This document shows positions 1 to 10,275 of a stretch of DNA of 64,000 nt, piece by piece. How positions within the stretch are numbered: position 1 is the first letter of the stretch; each line of letters begins with the position of its first letter. This DNA is from Camellia lanceoleosa (lineage: Eukaryota; Streptophyta; Magnoliopsida; Ericales; Theaceae). A program made the position numbers and the translations under genes. The DNA lies in assembly GCA_025200525.1 (NCBI GenBank), contig CM045763.1:66971018-67035017 (forward strand). The letters are read 5' to 3'. Under the pieces are notes generated by a model that ran no database searches, had not been told where the DNA came from, and saw only the letters and a program-made list of their open reading frames with translations.

Positions 1-265
1 AAACAAATATAACGCAATAAATGAAATCATAATTTCCTTACTTTTTGCATCCCCAAGAGACCCATGTAATTATGGTATAAATGCCTCTTAATTTTTTTCC
101 CTCTTAATTTTTTTGTTTTGTTTTTTGTAAAAAAAAAATAAACACTTATTAAATTCTTTCAAACTCCTCGGTCAAATCCCATGTATTTAATTTATATATT
201 AAAAAAAATTAAAACAAATATAAATATCTATAATTATCCCGTGCATAGCACGGGTGATAGGCTAG
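1..265 (+). mobile_element. Helitron, 3' terminal part (5' end outside window)
   Basis: The stretch ends with a perfect 7-bp-stem hairpin at 238-254 (CCCGTGC / ATA / GCACGGG), seven bases, then CTAG at 262-265 followed by T. Helitron 3' ends are known for exactly this: a short GC-rich hairpin a few bases before CTRR, inserted between A and T. The paralogous block B reads straight from ...GTA into TATTTTTAAATTG at about 34968, with no hairpin, so it acts as the empty site and puts the boundary at 265/266. The rest (1-237) is AT-rich with no coding capacity, so this is probably a non-autonomous copy. The 5' TC end lies outside the window. Confidence 0.7.
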
Positions 266-737
266 TATTTATAAATTGAAAGTGACATTGAGTTGGGTTA
301 TATATAAATTTCACGGAAATTACTTGTCGGTGGAAAGTTGGGAAAATTATTACATATATATAGAGAAATTTATAATTTTAATTTTAATATTAATACAATT
401 TATCATTAATTTATAACTGTTTTTCAATGTTTACACTGAAAATTTCCCTAAATTTTCCAAGTACACTCGTTTTTAGAACAATGTGCACTCGCACTGAGGG
501 ATAGAATCTTTCTTTACGGTAGATTATATATATAGATATATTCTTTCAAAACTCGTAGCCGTTAGATTAAGTTTGGAAATTCTTGTAGGTTGCAATTTTT
601 ATACGATCCAAACATAGCACAATAGAGAGATTTAGAGAAGAAAAAAATAAAATAAAATTGACAAGAGATATTTTGTTTAAAAGTTTTTTTGTTTAAAATT
701 TTAAGATAGATCAATGACAAAGAGGGCACCTAGGAAT

Positions 738-1333
738 TAAGGCCCCGTTTGTTTTGGGTTATACGGAGGGTATTGGGATTGTTAATACCTTGGGACTAGC
801 ATATGGGGTGTTTGTTTTGAGAGATAGCCTTGGGACTACTAATACCTTGGGACTAACTAATACCTTGGTATTACTAATACCTTGGTATTACTAATACCGT
901 GTTTGTTTTGAGAGATAGGGAGGGTACTACTAATACCTTGGTATTACTAATACCCTTGGGGAGGGGATTCATAGTGAGGAAGTAGAGATGGTATTAGAAA
1001 AATAGTGAGGGGATTAGAAATTTTTTTATTTTTTTTATTTTTTATATATTGGGATTTTTTTTTTAAATATTAATGTTTAATTTTTATATTTTTATATTTG
1101 TTTTATTATTTTATATAAAAATAATTTAACAATTCCTCACTATTAATCCCCTCACTATTAATCCCCTCACTAACAATCCCCTCACTATTAATCCCCTCAC
1201 TATCAATCCCCTCCATTCTATCTCTGAAAACAAACGACCCTCACTAATAATCCCCTCACTAACAATCCCCTCACTATTAATCCCCTCACTATCAATCCCC
1301 TCCATTCTATCTCTGGAAACAAACGGGGCCTAA
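738..1333. mobile_element. Tourist/PIF-Harbinger-like MITE (741-1330) with TAA target duplication
   Basis: The element starts GGCCCCGTTTGTTTT at 741 and ends with the inverted form AACAAACGGGGCC at 1330. TAA flanks it at 738-740 and 1331-1333. The paralogous site near 37300 reads GGAATTAAAGGCC with a single TAA and no insert, which is a clean empty site. A 3-bp TAA/TTA duplication and GGCCCCGTTTGTTT-type ends are typical of Tourist-like elements mobilised by PIF/Harbinger transposases. The interior has no ORF. It is built from short tandem units: CTAATACCTTGG types near 835-955 and TCACTATTAATCCCC types at 1136-1216 and 1238-1301. Confidence 0.9.
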
Positions 1334-1507
1334 AGGCCACTAGAAAATGACTTTAAAGTTTGTAGCATCTTTTGATTTTATTTTTTGGGTTTGCCTATAT
1401 GTAGTTGGGCAAGAAGAAAATAATTTGGCTGATGGTAACATAGTAATATTGAATTTAGTGATTAACAAAGCAATAATGTTACAAATACAAAAAAAATAAA
1501 AAAAATA

Positions 1508-1523
1508 AAAATAAGAGGCTTTT
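1508..1523. repeat. LINE target-site duplication, left copy
   Basis: The 16-bp AAAATAAGAGGCTTTT here is repeated exactly at 7537-7552, on the other side of the LINE. The empty site in block B (about 37750-37766) carries AAATAAGAGGCTTTTT once. A duplication of about 16 bp fits target-primed reverse transcription. Confidence 0.93.
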
Positions 1524-1558
1524 TTTTTTTTTTGGTACATTCCGGGCCGAAGCCAAAA

Positions 1559-2098
1559 CTACAGAGAAACTCTACGAGGAGAGCCAAGCTCCCATAAATC
1601 ACTATCCAAAGCTGGAGCCAACCCAGAGGGTGCAGCTACTAAACATGTCCTGGTAGTAGTCATACTAAGGGCCCCTTTTGCAAGCAGATCAGCACAGGCA
1701 TTGGCTTCCCGCCAGATATGTTGAAGGCTACACTCCCAGCTCCTATCGAGAAGATCCCAGATTTCTTGTAAAAGATTATACTGTGGGTGTAGGGGATTGG
1801 TTTTGGCCAACGCCGAAATTGCTTCCGCCGAGTCCGATTCAATGATGACCCGATGGTGTCCTGCACTCCAAGCCATCTGTAAACCTTGCCATATACCCCA
1901 TAATTCAGCAGTCATCACCGATGCATGGCCCACATGCTGCTGGAAACCACACATCCATCGGCCTTGATCATTACGAATTAACCCACCACATGCAGCCTTA
2001 CGGTCGCAATAAACCGCCCCATCAACATTGACCTTTACCCAATCCGAAGGAGGTGGCTGCCATTTAACGTGGGTGGTAGGTGCATCCTGCGCGTGCAA
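1559..2098 (-). pseudogene. LINE ORF2 C-terminal RNase H domain, frameshifted off ORF2
   Basis: This 179-codon frame carries a plant LINE-type RNase H (RVT_3 family). The four expected acidic positions are visible: Asp in VNVDGAVYC, Glu in TAELWGIW, Asp in IIESDSAEA and Asp near the end in EANACADLLAKG. The function would be degradation of the RNA strand of the cDNA hybrid. It is in a different frame from the 2035-5646 ORF, and the two overlap near 2035-2098. The upstream frame drifts into unrelated residues after its last family-like segment, so a single 1- or 2-base indel at about 2090-2100 most likely split an originally continuous ORF2. The active-site residues are retained, which suggests the lesion is young. 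It ends with TAG at 1559-1561. Confidence 0.88.
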
Positions 2099-5000
2099 CC
2101 GTTTGAATGGCGAAATTCCTGAACCCGACTATGAATATGCGCCACGAGTTGAAAGGGCTCCTGAAAAGCACTGTCATGCAGTTGTTGATTCCGCCAAAAC
2201 CATAGAGAGAAGATAGCAGCCATGAAAGTTAGGGCCCACTTATGGTTGCAACCAGCAGCCCAAGGAGGGTTGCCCAGATTCACATCAATCCAACCTGGAA
2301 AAGGAAGGGAAAAGAAATGCAACCACTGTGAAGGAGGAATAAGCTCAGACCAAACTTGTTTCGATCGCGGGCAATCTCGAAGAGCATGAAGAGAGGTCTC
2401 AGCATGGTGAAGACAGATAGGACAAGATGAATCAACACTCAAATGTCTTTGATGCTTCATTGCATTGGTTAAGAGACGGTCCCTCCGTGCGAGCCAAGTA
2501 AAGTGCTTCCATCGATTAGGCCCCTTTGCCAGATCCTCAGTATAAGCAGCCCTTGAAGGAACTTGCTGCTGACAAGAATGGTGTGCTGACTTAGTGGAAA
2601 ATATTCCATTGGGGGAGTGCTTCCAACTTAACAGATCAGGATTGTCCGCAGCCGGTCGAACCACAACCGCACGCAAAGCATCCAAGTCATCCCTAGATAA
2701 CCAACGAGTCAATCTTGGCCAATCCCAACCAATGCCATCCGTCCAATAGTCGCAAAGTTTGAGAAGCAGCTCATGTGTTGGGATGAGAGAGAGGACACGC
2801 TCTTGAAGAGGGGAGTCACCCAACCACAAATCCGTCCAGAAATTGATTGTTCTGCCATTCCCAACGCGCCAATGGGAACCATCTTTTAATATAGAAGCAC
2901 TCTTGGTGATACTACGCCAAGTGTAGGATGAGTAATTAGGACAAGGATCCCATAGTTTCCTTCCAACTGGTAAATATTTGATGCGGAGAGCACTAGCCCA
3001 GGGTGCAGTTTCATGTAATACCCGCCAACCCAACTTGGCTAACAAAGCATTATTAACATCTCTCATCTGTCGAAGGCCCAAACCCCCAGCCCCTTTAGGT
3101 TGGCACACATCCTCCCAAGCCACAAGAGACATGTGCTGCTGCGTTTGATCACCACCCCAAAGAAAACGACGGTGATATTTGTCAATAGTTGAGCACACTG
3201 AGCTAGGAAGATGTGTAGATTGCATAGCATAGGCAGGTATGGAGGAAGTGACTGATTGTATGAGAATAGCTCGTCCAGCTAACGATAGTTGGCGAGCTTT
3301 CCACCCTGCTAATCTGTTCCGAACCCGATCAAGGATGTGGTTATACGTGGTTTTGGACACCCGATTGTGTAAGATAGGGACACCCAAATATTTACCCAAA
3401 TTTAAAGCAATAGGTATGCCACTTTCCATACTCAAACGCTGCCCAGTCTGTCTAGGAACATTTGGAGGGAAATAGATTCTAGATTTCTGAAAATTTACTC
3501 GCTGGCCCGATGAAGCACAAAAAGAGTGCATAATGTTTTTAATGACCAACATTTGCCTGCTAGAAGCCTTCCCAAACAGAAACATGTCATCCGCAAAAAA
3601 GAGATGTGAAAAGCTCGGCCCTTGTCGAGAGATTTTAACTGGCTTCCAGTGCCGTTGGGTGACTGCCTTAGAGATGTTCCGCCCCAATTTTTCAAGGCAG
3701 AAGAGAAAAAGATAAGGTGAGAGGGGGTCCCCTTGACGTAGGCCTCTAGAGGGTTGGAAATAAGGGGTGATCTCACCATTCCAAAGAAGTGCAAGTTGTG
3801 TCGTAGACACACAGTGTAGAATGAGCGAGGTCCATGACCTAGGGAACCGCATTTCATTTAGCACCTGTTCTAGGAAACTCCATTCTATTCGGTCGTATGC
3901 CTTTTCCAAATCGATTTTAATGGCCATGGTTCCATGAGTACTCTTAGACCTTTTCATTGAGTGTAACAATTCTTGAACCAGAACAATATTGTCAGTAGCT
4001 TGTCGTCCCGGAATGAAGCTACCCTGTAAGGGGCTAACCAATTTGTTTAATAAGGGCCACACTCTGAGCACCAGAACTTTGGAGAGTATCCGCATAGTAA
4101 CATTACTGAGCGAAATAGGTCGGAAATGGGTCAGAAGTGAGGGGTGATCAGTCTTGGGGATGAGTGTGATCAAGGTTTTATTCAAATCCACAGGAATTTG
4201 CCCTGACTGGAAAATATCCTGAATCACAGTGGTGAGAGAAGGCCCACAGACATCCCAGAAGCGTTGGTAGAAGAAAGGTTGAATCCCATCCGGCCCAGGG
4301 GCCTTAAAGGGGCCCAAAGAAAAAACTGCAGTTTTGACCTCCATTAAGCTGATAGGGCGCGCTAAAGTAGTCACCTCTTGCGGTGTTAAGCAGGGCAAAG
4401 ACTGAGATAATATAGGAACAGGATCCACCAACTCAGTCGTAAATAGCTTCTGAAAGTGTTGAACAGCTCTAGCCTGAAGCTCAATCTGGTTGGTGCACCA
4501 AGTATCATCATCATTTTTTAAAGCCATGATCCTATTGCGTCTGCGCCGAATAAGTGTCGAAGTATGAAAGAAACGAGTGTTGGCGTCACCAAACATGAGC
4601 CAGTTGGATCTTGATTTCTGGTACCAAAGCACTTCCTCTTGCAACAACAATTTATTATACTCAATGGTGAGGTGAGATTCAAGCTGCTCAAGGAAAGGAT
4701 TGGACGTCAAACTCAAAGCTTGTTGAATACCATGCAGCCTTGCTAAAACACGCTTTTTATTCCCAAAAATATTCCCAAACACCTCCCTGTTCCAAGTAGT
4801 AGCTGCAGCCACGAACCTGTCAATTGTAAGAGGCAAGTCTTTCTCAGAAAAATTCCATGATTGTTGAACAAGAGTTTCAAACGTAGGGTGGGTTAACCAC
4901 GCAGCCTCCATTCGAAATGGACGTCGCAGAGGGTGAGGGACAAACCCAATAAGCGAGATAAGGAGTGGACAGTGGTCAGAATTAACCCTAGGAAGGTGTT

Positions 5001-5646
5001 GAACCCAAGCTTCAGGAAAAAGGGTGTGCCATGGGTCATTACAGAGAGCTCGATCAAGTCTTTCTTTAATATTTGCTAACCCATGCCGGCCATTGGTCCA
5101 AGTGAATTTGGGTCCTGAAAACCCCAAGTCAGTCAAATTACATGCATCAATGACTTGCGCAAAGCGCGAGAGGCGCTGCTGGGTGGAAGGTGCACCGCCT
5201 TGTTTCTCAGAGTTGGAACTTATCTCATTGAAATCACCCGCAATAAGCCAGGGAAGGGGGAGACCATGAGCAACATCCACAAGATAATTCCATAATTCTG
5301 AACGAGCAAGAGAGTTCGGACTAGCATACAAAGCTGTGAAGAGCCAATCTGCTTCACCCTTTCTCCTAATAATTACACTAAGAGCTTGGGGATGGGGGGG
5401 TAGAACATCCACTTCTACTAAGTCGTTTCGCCAAAACAGCCAAATACCACCAGCAAAACCCGTGGCTTCAACTACTGCCATATCTGAAAAACGGGTTCGG
5501 CGGATTATTCGTTGAGCTTTGTTGCTTGTGACCCGAGTTTCAAGTAGAACCAAAATAGTAGGGTCATGAGACCGAGCAAGTTCGCAGATCGTCCTGAACG
5601 TAGCATCATTGCCAGCTCCCCTGCAATTCCAAACAAGAATCTTCAT
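2035..5646 (-). pseudogene. LINE ORF2: AP endonuclease and reverse transcriptase
   Basis: The start chosen is the ATG at 5646, because the protein then opens MKILVWNCRGAGN, the classic beginning of plant L1 ORF2; the longer reading to 5778 only overlaps ORF1. The first ~230 residues are an APE-type endonuclease (LLETRV, AGDFNEI, and SDHCPLL near its end), which nicks target DNA. The reverse transcriptase follows with KAPGPDGIQ, KIDLEKAYDRIEW, RGLRQGDPLSP and the catalytic FFADDMFLFG. A zf-RVT cysteine/histidine region sits near the C-terminus (CPICLHHAETSLHALRDCP). It starts 34 bases after the ORF1 stop, so translation is probably coupled or by reinitiation. The reading is open for about 1200 codons but loses the RNase H module through a frameshift near 2095. 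Confidence 0.94.
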
Positions 5647-5680
5647 GGAGATGAGCGAAAAAGAAAGGCCAAAACCCGGA

Positions 5681-7528
5681 TTAAATGTCCATCTCAGCTG
5701 ACCCAGGATGGTCAACCCGTGTTTCCATAACGGCTGCAACAGACCCATCACCTTCAAGAACCGGGTAAGAAACATCACGATCTTGCACTAGTCCCTCATC
5801 AGAATACGGGGGGTAGCTTTCACCATCCGCTGGGTCACAGCAATGGGAAAGGAAAGAGTGATTAGAGTGGGGCAAGCCATCCGGTGGTCGACCAGGGACT
5901 GAAGGGATCACCTGATCAGAAGGGAGGGAAGGAGCGGGAGGGATGGGAGGTAAGGTGGCAGGTTGACCAGCCAAGGAGTGTTCATTTTGACTCTCTCTCC
6001 TAGTGCCTGAACTTCCTGCCATGAAGGAGCGAAGGGGGGGAAAATCTTGTAAGGATGTGGATAGATTGAAGGGAGATGAATTTGGGGTATGGCTTGGGCG
6101 ATTGGGGGCTCTATCTGGATGAGAGGCAACCCGTGGGTTATGTTTTTGGCGACGTGGGCTTGAAGGAAGAGGCTTTTTAGAGGGGACTTGAAAAGGTAGA
6201 GGGATGGGTCGAGAGGTTTGCCCAGTAAAGGGCCCAATGTTGGAGTCACAACCCAAAGAAAAGGGGCCCAATCCATTTGTATCCAAAGAAGACGTTGGCC
6301 CAACATTATCAAGGAAGTCAGTTCCATACTCATCCCCGAGGGCTGAAAAACGATTACCCCTACTACCAGGTGACACGATAGCTTTACCCTTTTGTACGTT
6401 GGAATATGCATTAGTTGGCCCAACTGTCCTTCTCCCACCATTTTCAGTGACTAGGGGATTATCCATTTTGTCAGAGTTTGTACAACGTGGGCGGCCGACT
6501 GTACCTCGAGAACGTGATGGTGCTAACATCCACGGTCCAAATTTATGCTCTGAATCAGCACCGGCCGGCGCCCCTGGCACCGTAGCATTCCCTGTTTCTG
6601 TCACCACAGTTGGCATTAGCGATGGACATCCCTCTTTCTTGTGTCCATATTTTCCACACTCAAAGCAGATAAGGTGTAAAGCTTCATATTCAACAGGAAA
6701 TTCCACATTGTTAATACCTACCTTGGAGACCAGAGCGTTCTTGAGATTAAGCTCGACACAGACCCTAGCAAATCTCCCTCGTGATGCATCCGCTGTAAGC
6801 TTATCCGTTTTGATAGCTCGGCCAACCAAGCTACCCAACCTTAGTAAGAGGCTTTCATTAAAATATTCAATCGGCACACCTGGAAATCGAATCCAAACCA
6901 TGGTAGACGGTAGTTCATTGGCAACTGGACGAAAGTCGGGGCGCCATTTACTGACCGTTAAATAATGCCCCAGAATAACCCATGGTCCATCCAACAGAGC
7001 ATGAAGATAATCTGCCTTACATGCAAAACGAACCAAGTAATAGCCCTCACCTACATCAATGATATCAATACCTTGCTGAAGCCTCCAGAGCTGTTTCAAC
7101 CTCTGGGCCAACAGACGGTATCCGACAACGCGCCCTAGAACTTTAACAATGAGTGCCTTACGCCAGGGAGCTCGAAGGGTTGACAGTTCTTCAGGTGGGA
7201 CTGTGAGTCTGGGGCAATCAGGGACCAGCAGAGTGTCATCAGCCTCGAGGAGGGTAGGCTCCTCATCATCACTGTCGCCCTGGTACCAAAGCTTGGTATT
7301 GTCCCCAGTGAGGGCCTCCATGAAAGACGAACCCGGCAACCCAGAGTGGGTGTGAGATAGCTCACGAGCTTCCCCAATGTCCATGTGGAGGGGACCGCCC
7401 CCCTCGTCCTCAATCTCCTCCAGGGACCCATCCTCCCGTCGGCGTTTGATTTTCTTAGTGCTCCGCCGAAGCAGATCTGTTTCTTGGGCGGCAATCGTTT
7501 TGCTGGCTCTTTCTCTCTCTAGCTCCAT
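5681..7528 (-). CDS. LINE ORF1: nucleic-acid-binding gag-like protein with DUF4283 and CCHC knuckle
   Basis: An intact 615-residue ORF. The basic, charged N-terminus (MELERERASKTIAA) matches the usual start of plant LINE ORF1 proteins, so the ATG at 7528 is kept. Residues about 118-200 form the DUF4283 domain common to plant LINE and zinc-knuckle proteins. A CX2CX4HX4C knuckle lies at residues 288-301 (CFECGKYGHKKEGC). The C-terminal half is low-complexity and rich in Pro and Ser. By family knowledge the protein coats the LINE RNA and acts as a nucleic acid chaperone. It ends at TAA 5681-5683, just ahead of ORF2. It is the only undamaged transposon ORF in the window. Confidence 0.95.
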   Translation of the reverse strand: MELERERASKTIAAQETDLLRRSTKKIKRRREDGSLEEIEDEGGGPLHMDIGEARELSHTHSGLPGSSFMEALTGDNTKLWYQGDSDDEEPTLLEADDTLLVPDCPRLTVPPEELSTLRAPWRKALIVKVLGRVVGYRLLAQRLKQLWRLQQGIDIIDVGEGYYLVRFACKADYLHALLDGPWVILGHYLTVSKWRPDFRPVANELPSTMVWIRFPGVPIEYFNESLLLRLGSLVGRAIKTDKLTADASRGRFARVCVELNLKNALVSKVGINNVEFPVEYEALHLICFECGKYGHKKEGCPSLMPTVVTETGNATVPGAPAGADSEHKFGPWMLAPSRSRGTVGRPRCTNSDKMDNPLVTENGGRRTVGPTNAYSNVQKGKAIVSPGSRGNRFSALGDEYGTDFLDNVGPTSSLDTNGLGPFSLGCDSNIGPFTGQTSRPIPLPFQVPSKKPLPSSPRRQKHNPRVASHPDRAPNRPSHTPNSSPFNLSTSLQDFPPLRSFMAGSSGTRRESQNEHSLAGQPATLPPIPPAPSLPSDQVIPSVPGRPPDGLPHSNHSFLSHCCDPADGESYPPYSDEGLVQDRDVSYPVLEGDGSVAAVMETRVDHPGSAEMDI

Positions 7529-7536
7529 CTCTCACT

Positions 7537-7552
7537 AAAATAAGAGGCTTTT
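7537..7552. repeat. LINE target-site duplication, right copy
   Basis: Exact second copy of the 16-bp AAAATAAGAGGCTTTT at 1508-1523. It immediately follows the LINE 5' end and continues into the block A flank (GTACACTCTCAATTAACATG), which pairs with the empty site in block B. Confidence 0.93.
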
Positions 7553-8690
7553 GTACACTCTCAATTAACATGTCAAAGGAAAAATTATTGAGTGTTCGTG
7601 AAGCACCACGTGTTTGTGTCATTCACCAATTATTATATACTATGTCTCATGTTGTTTTCTAGTCACTCAATACAAAATTATTGATCTCACATTTTTCACC
7701 AATCAAAATACTCTTAGAGTACCACGTAATTGTATCTCAAAATCGCTAAATAACTTCTTATGTCAAAGTGTCAAATCTCTATCAAAAGTAAAATAGATAA
7801 AATAGAATAAATTACCACTTGAATTATGTGAAGGGGCATATAACTAATCACGTAAAATAATCTTAACAATACATATTAAAATTCAAAATTTTACATTATA
7901 ATGTTGATGTATGTGTAGACTTTATTAATGAAAGAATTTTAAACAGAGACCTGAGGTATTGTTGAATGGAGCGTTATTCTTCTAGTGGGTTGGACAGAGA
8001 GGGAGAGAGAATGAGTGATGCAACCAACAACAACCGTGTTAAATTACAGAGGGGGCATCGGATGCATTTTTTTGTTTTATTCTTAGTGGTTTGTTTTTTG
8101 GGTCAATGGCTTTAATTTAAAGTCACGACAAAACAAACAACACTATCTTCCCTTCTTTGTTTCTTTTTTAATTTAATTAATTAAATAATTTTTTTACCGT
8201 GTTAGCTACTACAACGCGTTGGTCATGCCCTTATTAAAGTCCGATTATTTTGTTACCTAAAATTCCAAACACACGGAATATTTTTTTTTTTTTTTTGGGT
8301 TTACACTTTTACTTTAATTTCTTTATGACAATTTATACGGATCGTCTATATATTTGGTTATTTGTATCATTTTAGCTTTTATAGTTTTAATTGATTTAGT
8401 TTTAATCCTTAATTTTATATTTTTTATCCATGTATTTTAATTGATAATGTCGTTTAGATTTTTGACAAAAAAATTTCATGGAGCTAGTTGAGGTTTAGTC
8501 TGAATTATAAATCAAGTTTATAATTTTGCTCTAGAAAACATGATACGTCTCATTTATGTATGCATTTATCATAAAAAAATGTTAATAATTAGAATTAATT
8601 GAATTAATTTGAGATAAAATAAAAAAATCATAATTAAAATCGATCTAATTGCAATTACAAGAATGAAATTAGCACAAGGGCTTACGTAGG
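7553..8690. other. Non-coding AT-rich stretch, first part shared with block B
   Basis: Bases 7553-8030 are the last part of paralogous block A. From 8030 to 8690 I see only AT-rich sequence with A/T runs (for example 8280-8297) and no supported gene, RNA or element end. Confidence 0.6.
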
Positions 8691-9027
8691 AGCACTAGCA
8701 ATGTAATTTGTCCATTTCTTTATGTTTAATTATAACATTTAACTCGTAAGACCTGGCTTCCCTCCAGTCTTGGATCAAATTGAAGGGTGTTGTTGCGTTT
8801 GTGGGGGCTCACCACGGGTTCCGTTTCGATAATCCAAACCGTTCAATGTGTAGAATTCGTTGAGTACTATATGTGTGTAAAATATCACGTTGATCGGATA
8901 TCAATAGCAGCGTGATTAAATCAATTTGTATATATAAAAAAAAGGACGATGAAAAAATAAACGGTTGACAAAAAATTGATCTGATGAGATAGTTATCGAT
9001 ATTTGATCAACGTGATTTTTTTACATG

Positions 9028-10275
9028 TATATTGTTAGACTTATTTATTTTGATGATTTGTTTAATTATGTTTTAATTTATTTGGAAGGGAAAAATAGAA
9101 TCACAATTTATTTTGATGATTTATTTAATTATATTTTAATTTATTTGGAAGAGAAAAATAGAATCACAATTTATTTTGATGATTTATTTGAAAGAGAAAA
9201 ATAGAATCGACATTTATTTTGATGATTTATTTAATTATGTTTTAATTTATTTGAAAGAAAAAAATAGAATCAAAATTTATTTTATCCCATTATTTCTCAC
9301 CTAAACCTTATCCTAGATGTTGTTAAAATGTATTTAATATTTGATTAAATCAGGAGTTCAAACAGCTCAAAAATAGAGGTTCAAACAGCCCAGCCCAGCA
9401 GCAGTTCAAAAGGTTCAAGTGGAAGATATTCAAATTTGTAATGATGGAGTGGAAGATATTCAAATTAGTAATAATGGAGTGAAAGATATTCAAATGAATA
9501 TAACGGTTATAAATTCAAATGAATACAACTGCTATAAACGGCTATAAATTTCATTATATATACCAAAGCTTGTGATGTGAACAAGTTACGGCAAGTGCAA
9601 ACAAGTTACAGAAACTAGAAAATATTCTTTGATCTAAAATCACTCTCATCTATTCTCTGAAAATTTTTCTGAGAAGTGTTCTTCAATTTTTGTCTACATC
9701 CTCTCTCAGAAATTATGTATTAAGTTGTATAATTTTAAGCCCATATTTCTTGTGTGAGGATTACAGAAAAATCAGAGTCTCATTTTTATATTTATCTTTG
9801 AGAGATAATTTTTGTAACTTTCTGTGAAAGCAAAAACACATTATTTTCAATCCTGTAAGAGTGTAATACTCTCAGTGTTTTTTGGACTTAGAAAGTCTGT
9901 GTAAAATCCGTGGAGGATTACTCCATCTGTGAAAGGGTTGCTAGCACCCTTTGAAGCTAGAGAAAAGTGAAAAATCTCAAATGAAGCTTGAGGAGTGGAC
10001 GTAAGCCGAGTTGAAACCGAACTACTAGAAATTTGTTCGTTTCTCTCTCCCTTATCTATTTATTTTATTTAAATTGCCATAACTATATTTCATATTTTTA
10101 TTATACTAAAATCATTAATTGATATAGTTGTTAGAACACTTGTTTTAATTATTTTTATTTCATTAATCATATTTATCTATTGTGTTAGTCATAATTTTTT
10201 ATTAGGATATTATTATTTTTATTTGTAAAAACATAATTCACTCCTCTTTTAGGTTGTCTTTTGGGTAACATATAT
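9028..10275 (+). mobile_element. Solo Ty1/copia-type LTR (9033-10270) with TATAT target duplication
   Basis: The element opens TGTTAGAC at 9033 and closes GGGTAACA at 10270, giving TGTTA...TAACA inverted ends. TATAT is duplicated at 9028-9032 and 10271-10275. There is no internal domain, primer site or polypurine tract, so it is a solo LTR left by recombination between two LTRs. A promoter-like TATATATACC lies near 9556. The segment with GAGGAGTGGACGTAAGCCG followed by TTCTCTCTCCCTTATC and the AATTCACTCCTCTTTTAGG tail resemble the 3' part of plant copia LTRs, so the copia assignment is from family resemblance and not from coding sequence. Confidence 0.8.
9041..9285 (+). repeat. Tandem repeat, about 64-bp unit, four copies, in the LTR 5' part
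   Basis: The block TTATTTTGATGATTTATTT...GAAAAATAGAATC recurs four times back to back. The third copy is shortened by loss of the TTTAATTATG-TTTTAATTTA segment. The repeats sit at the start of the LTR (U3 side) and are absent from the truncated LTR at 13331. Confidence 0.85.

Larger units (their letters stand above)
1524..7536 (-). mobile_element. L1-type non-LTR retrotransposon (LINE), nearly complete
   Basis: A 6.0-kb insertion on the minus strand. Its poly(A) tail reads as a T run at about 1521-1533 and directly abuts the left target duplication. It has two consecutive ORFs in the usual plant L1 order: ORF1 with a CCHC knuckle, then ORF2 with endonuclease, reverse transcriptase and RNase H. 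The 5' end lies only 8 bp before the ORF1 ATG, so the copy either has a minimal leader or was truncated just short of the coding region. The 3' UTR is about 25 bp. ORF1 is intact, and one frameshift separates RNase H from the rest of ORF2. The bases are clearly more GC-rich than the surroundings, as expected for a recent insertion into an AT-rich site. Confidence 0.96.
266..8030. repeat. Paralogous block A (matches block B at 34975-38197)
   Basis: Segments 266-737, 1334-1507 and 7553-8030 align in order and orientation with 34970-38197. Examples are the shared run around ATTGAAAGTGACATT, the AGGGATAGAATCTTT stretch, TTAACAAAGCAATAATGTTAC, and the 7950 / 38140 stretch around GGTATTGTTGAA. By eye identity is about 80-85 percent. 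The copies differ mainly by insertions: A carries a MITE and a LINE that B lacks, and B carries four MITE-like insertions that A lacks. No gene is visible in the shared sequence itself. Homology stops near 8030 / 38197. Confidence 0.85.

Noticed and set aside
1136..1301. Regular short repeats resembling a CRISPR array
   Set aside because: Units of about 15-16 bp abut each other without unique spacers and lie within a MITE in a plant genome.
6204..6965. 253-codon plus-strand ORF
   Set aside because: Antisense shadow of LINE ORF1, whose minus-strand reading has clear domains.
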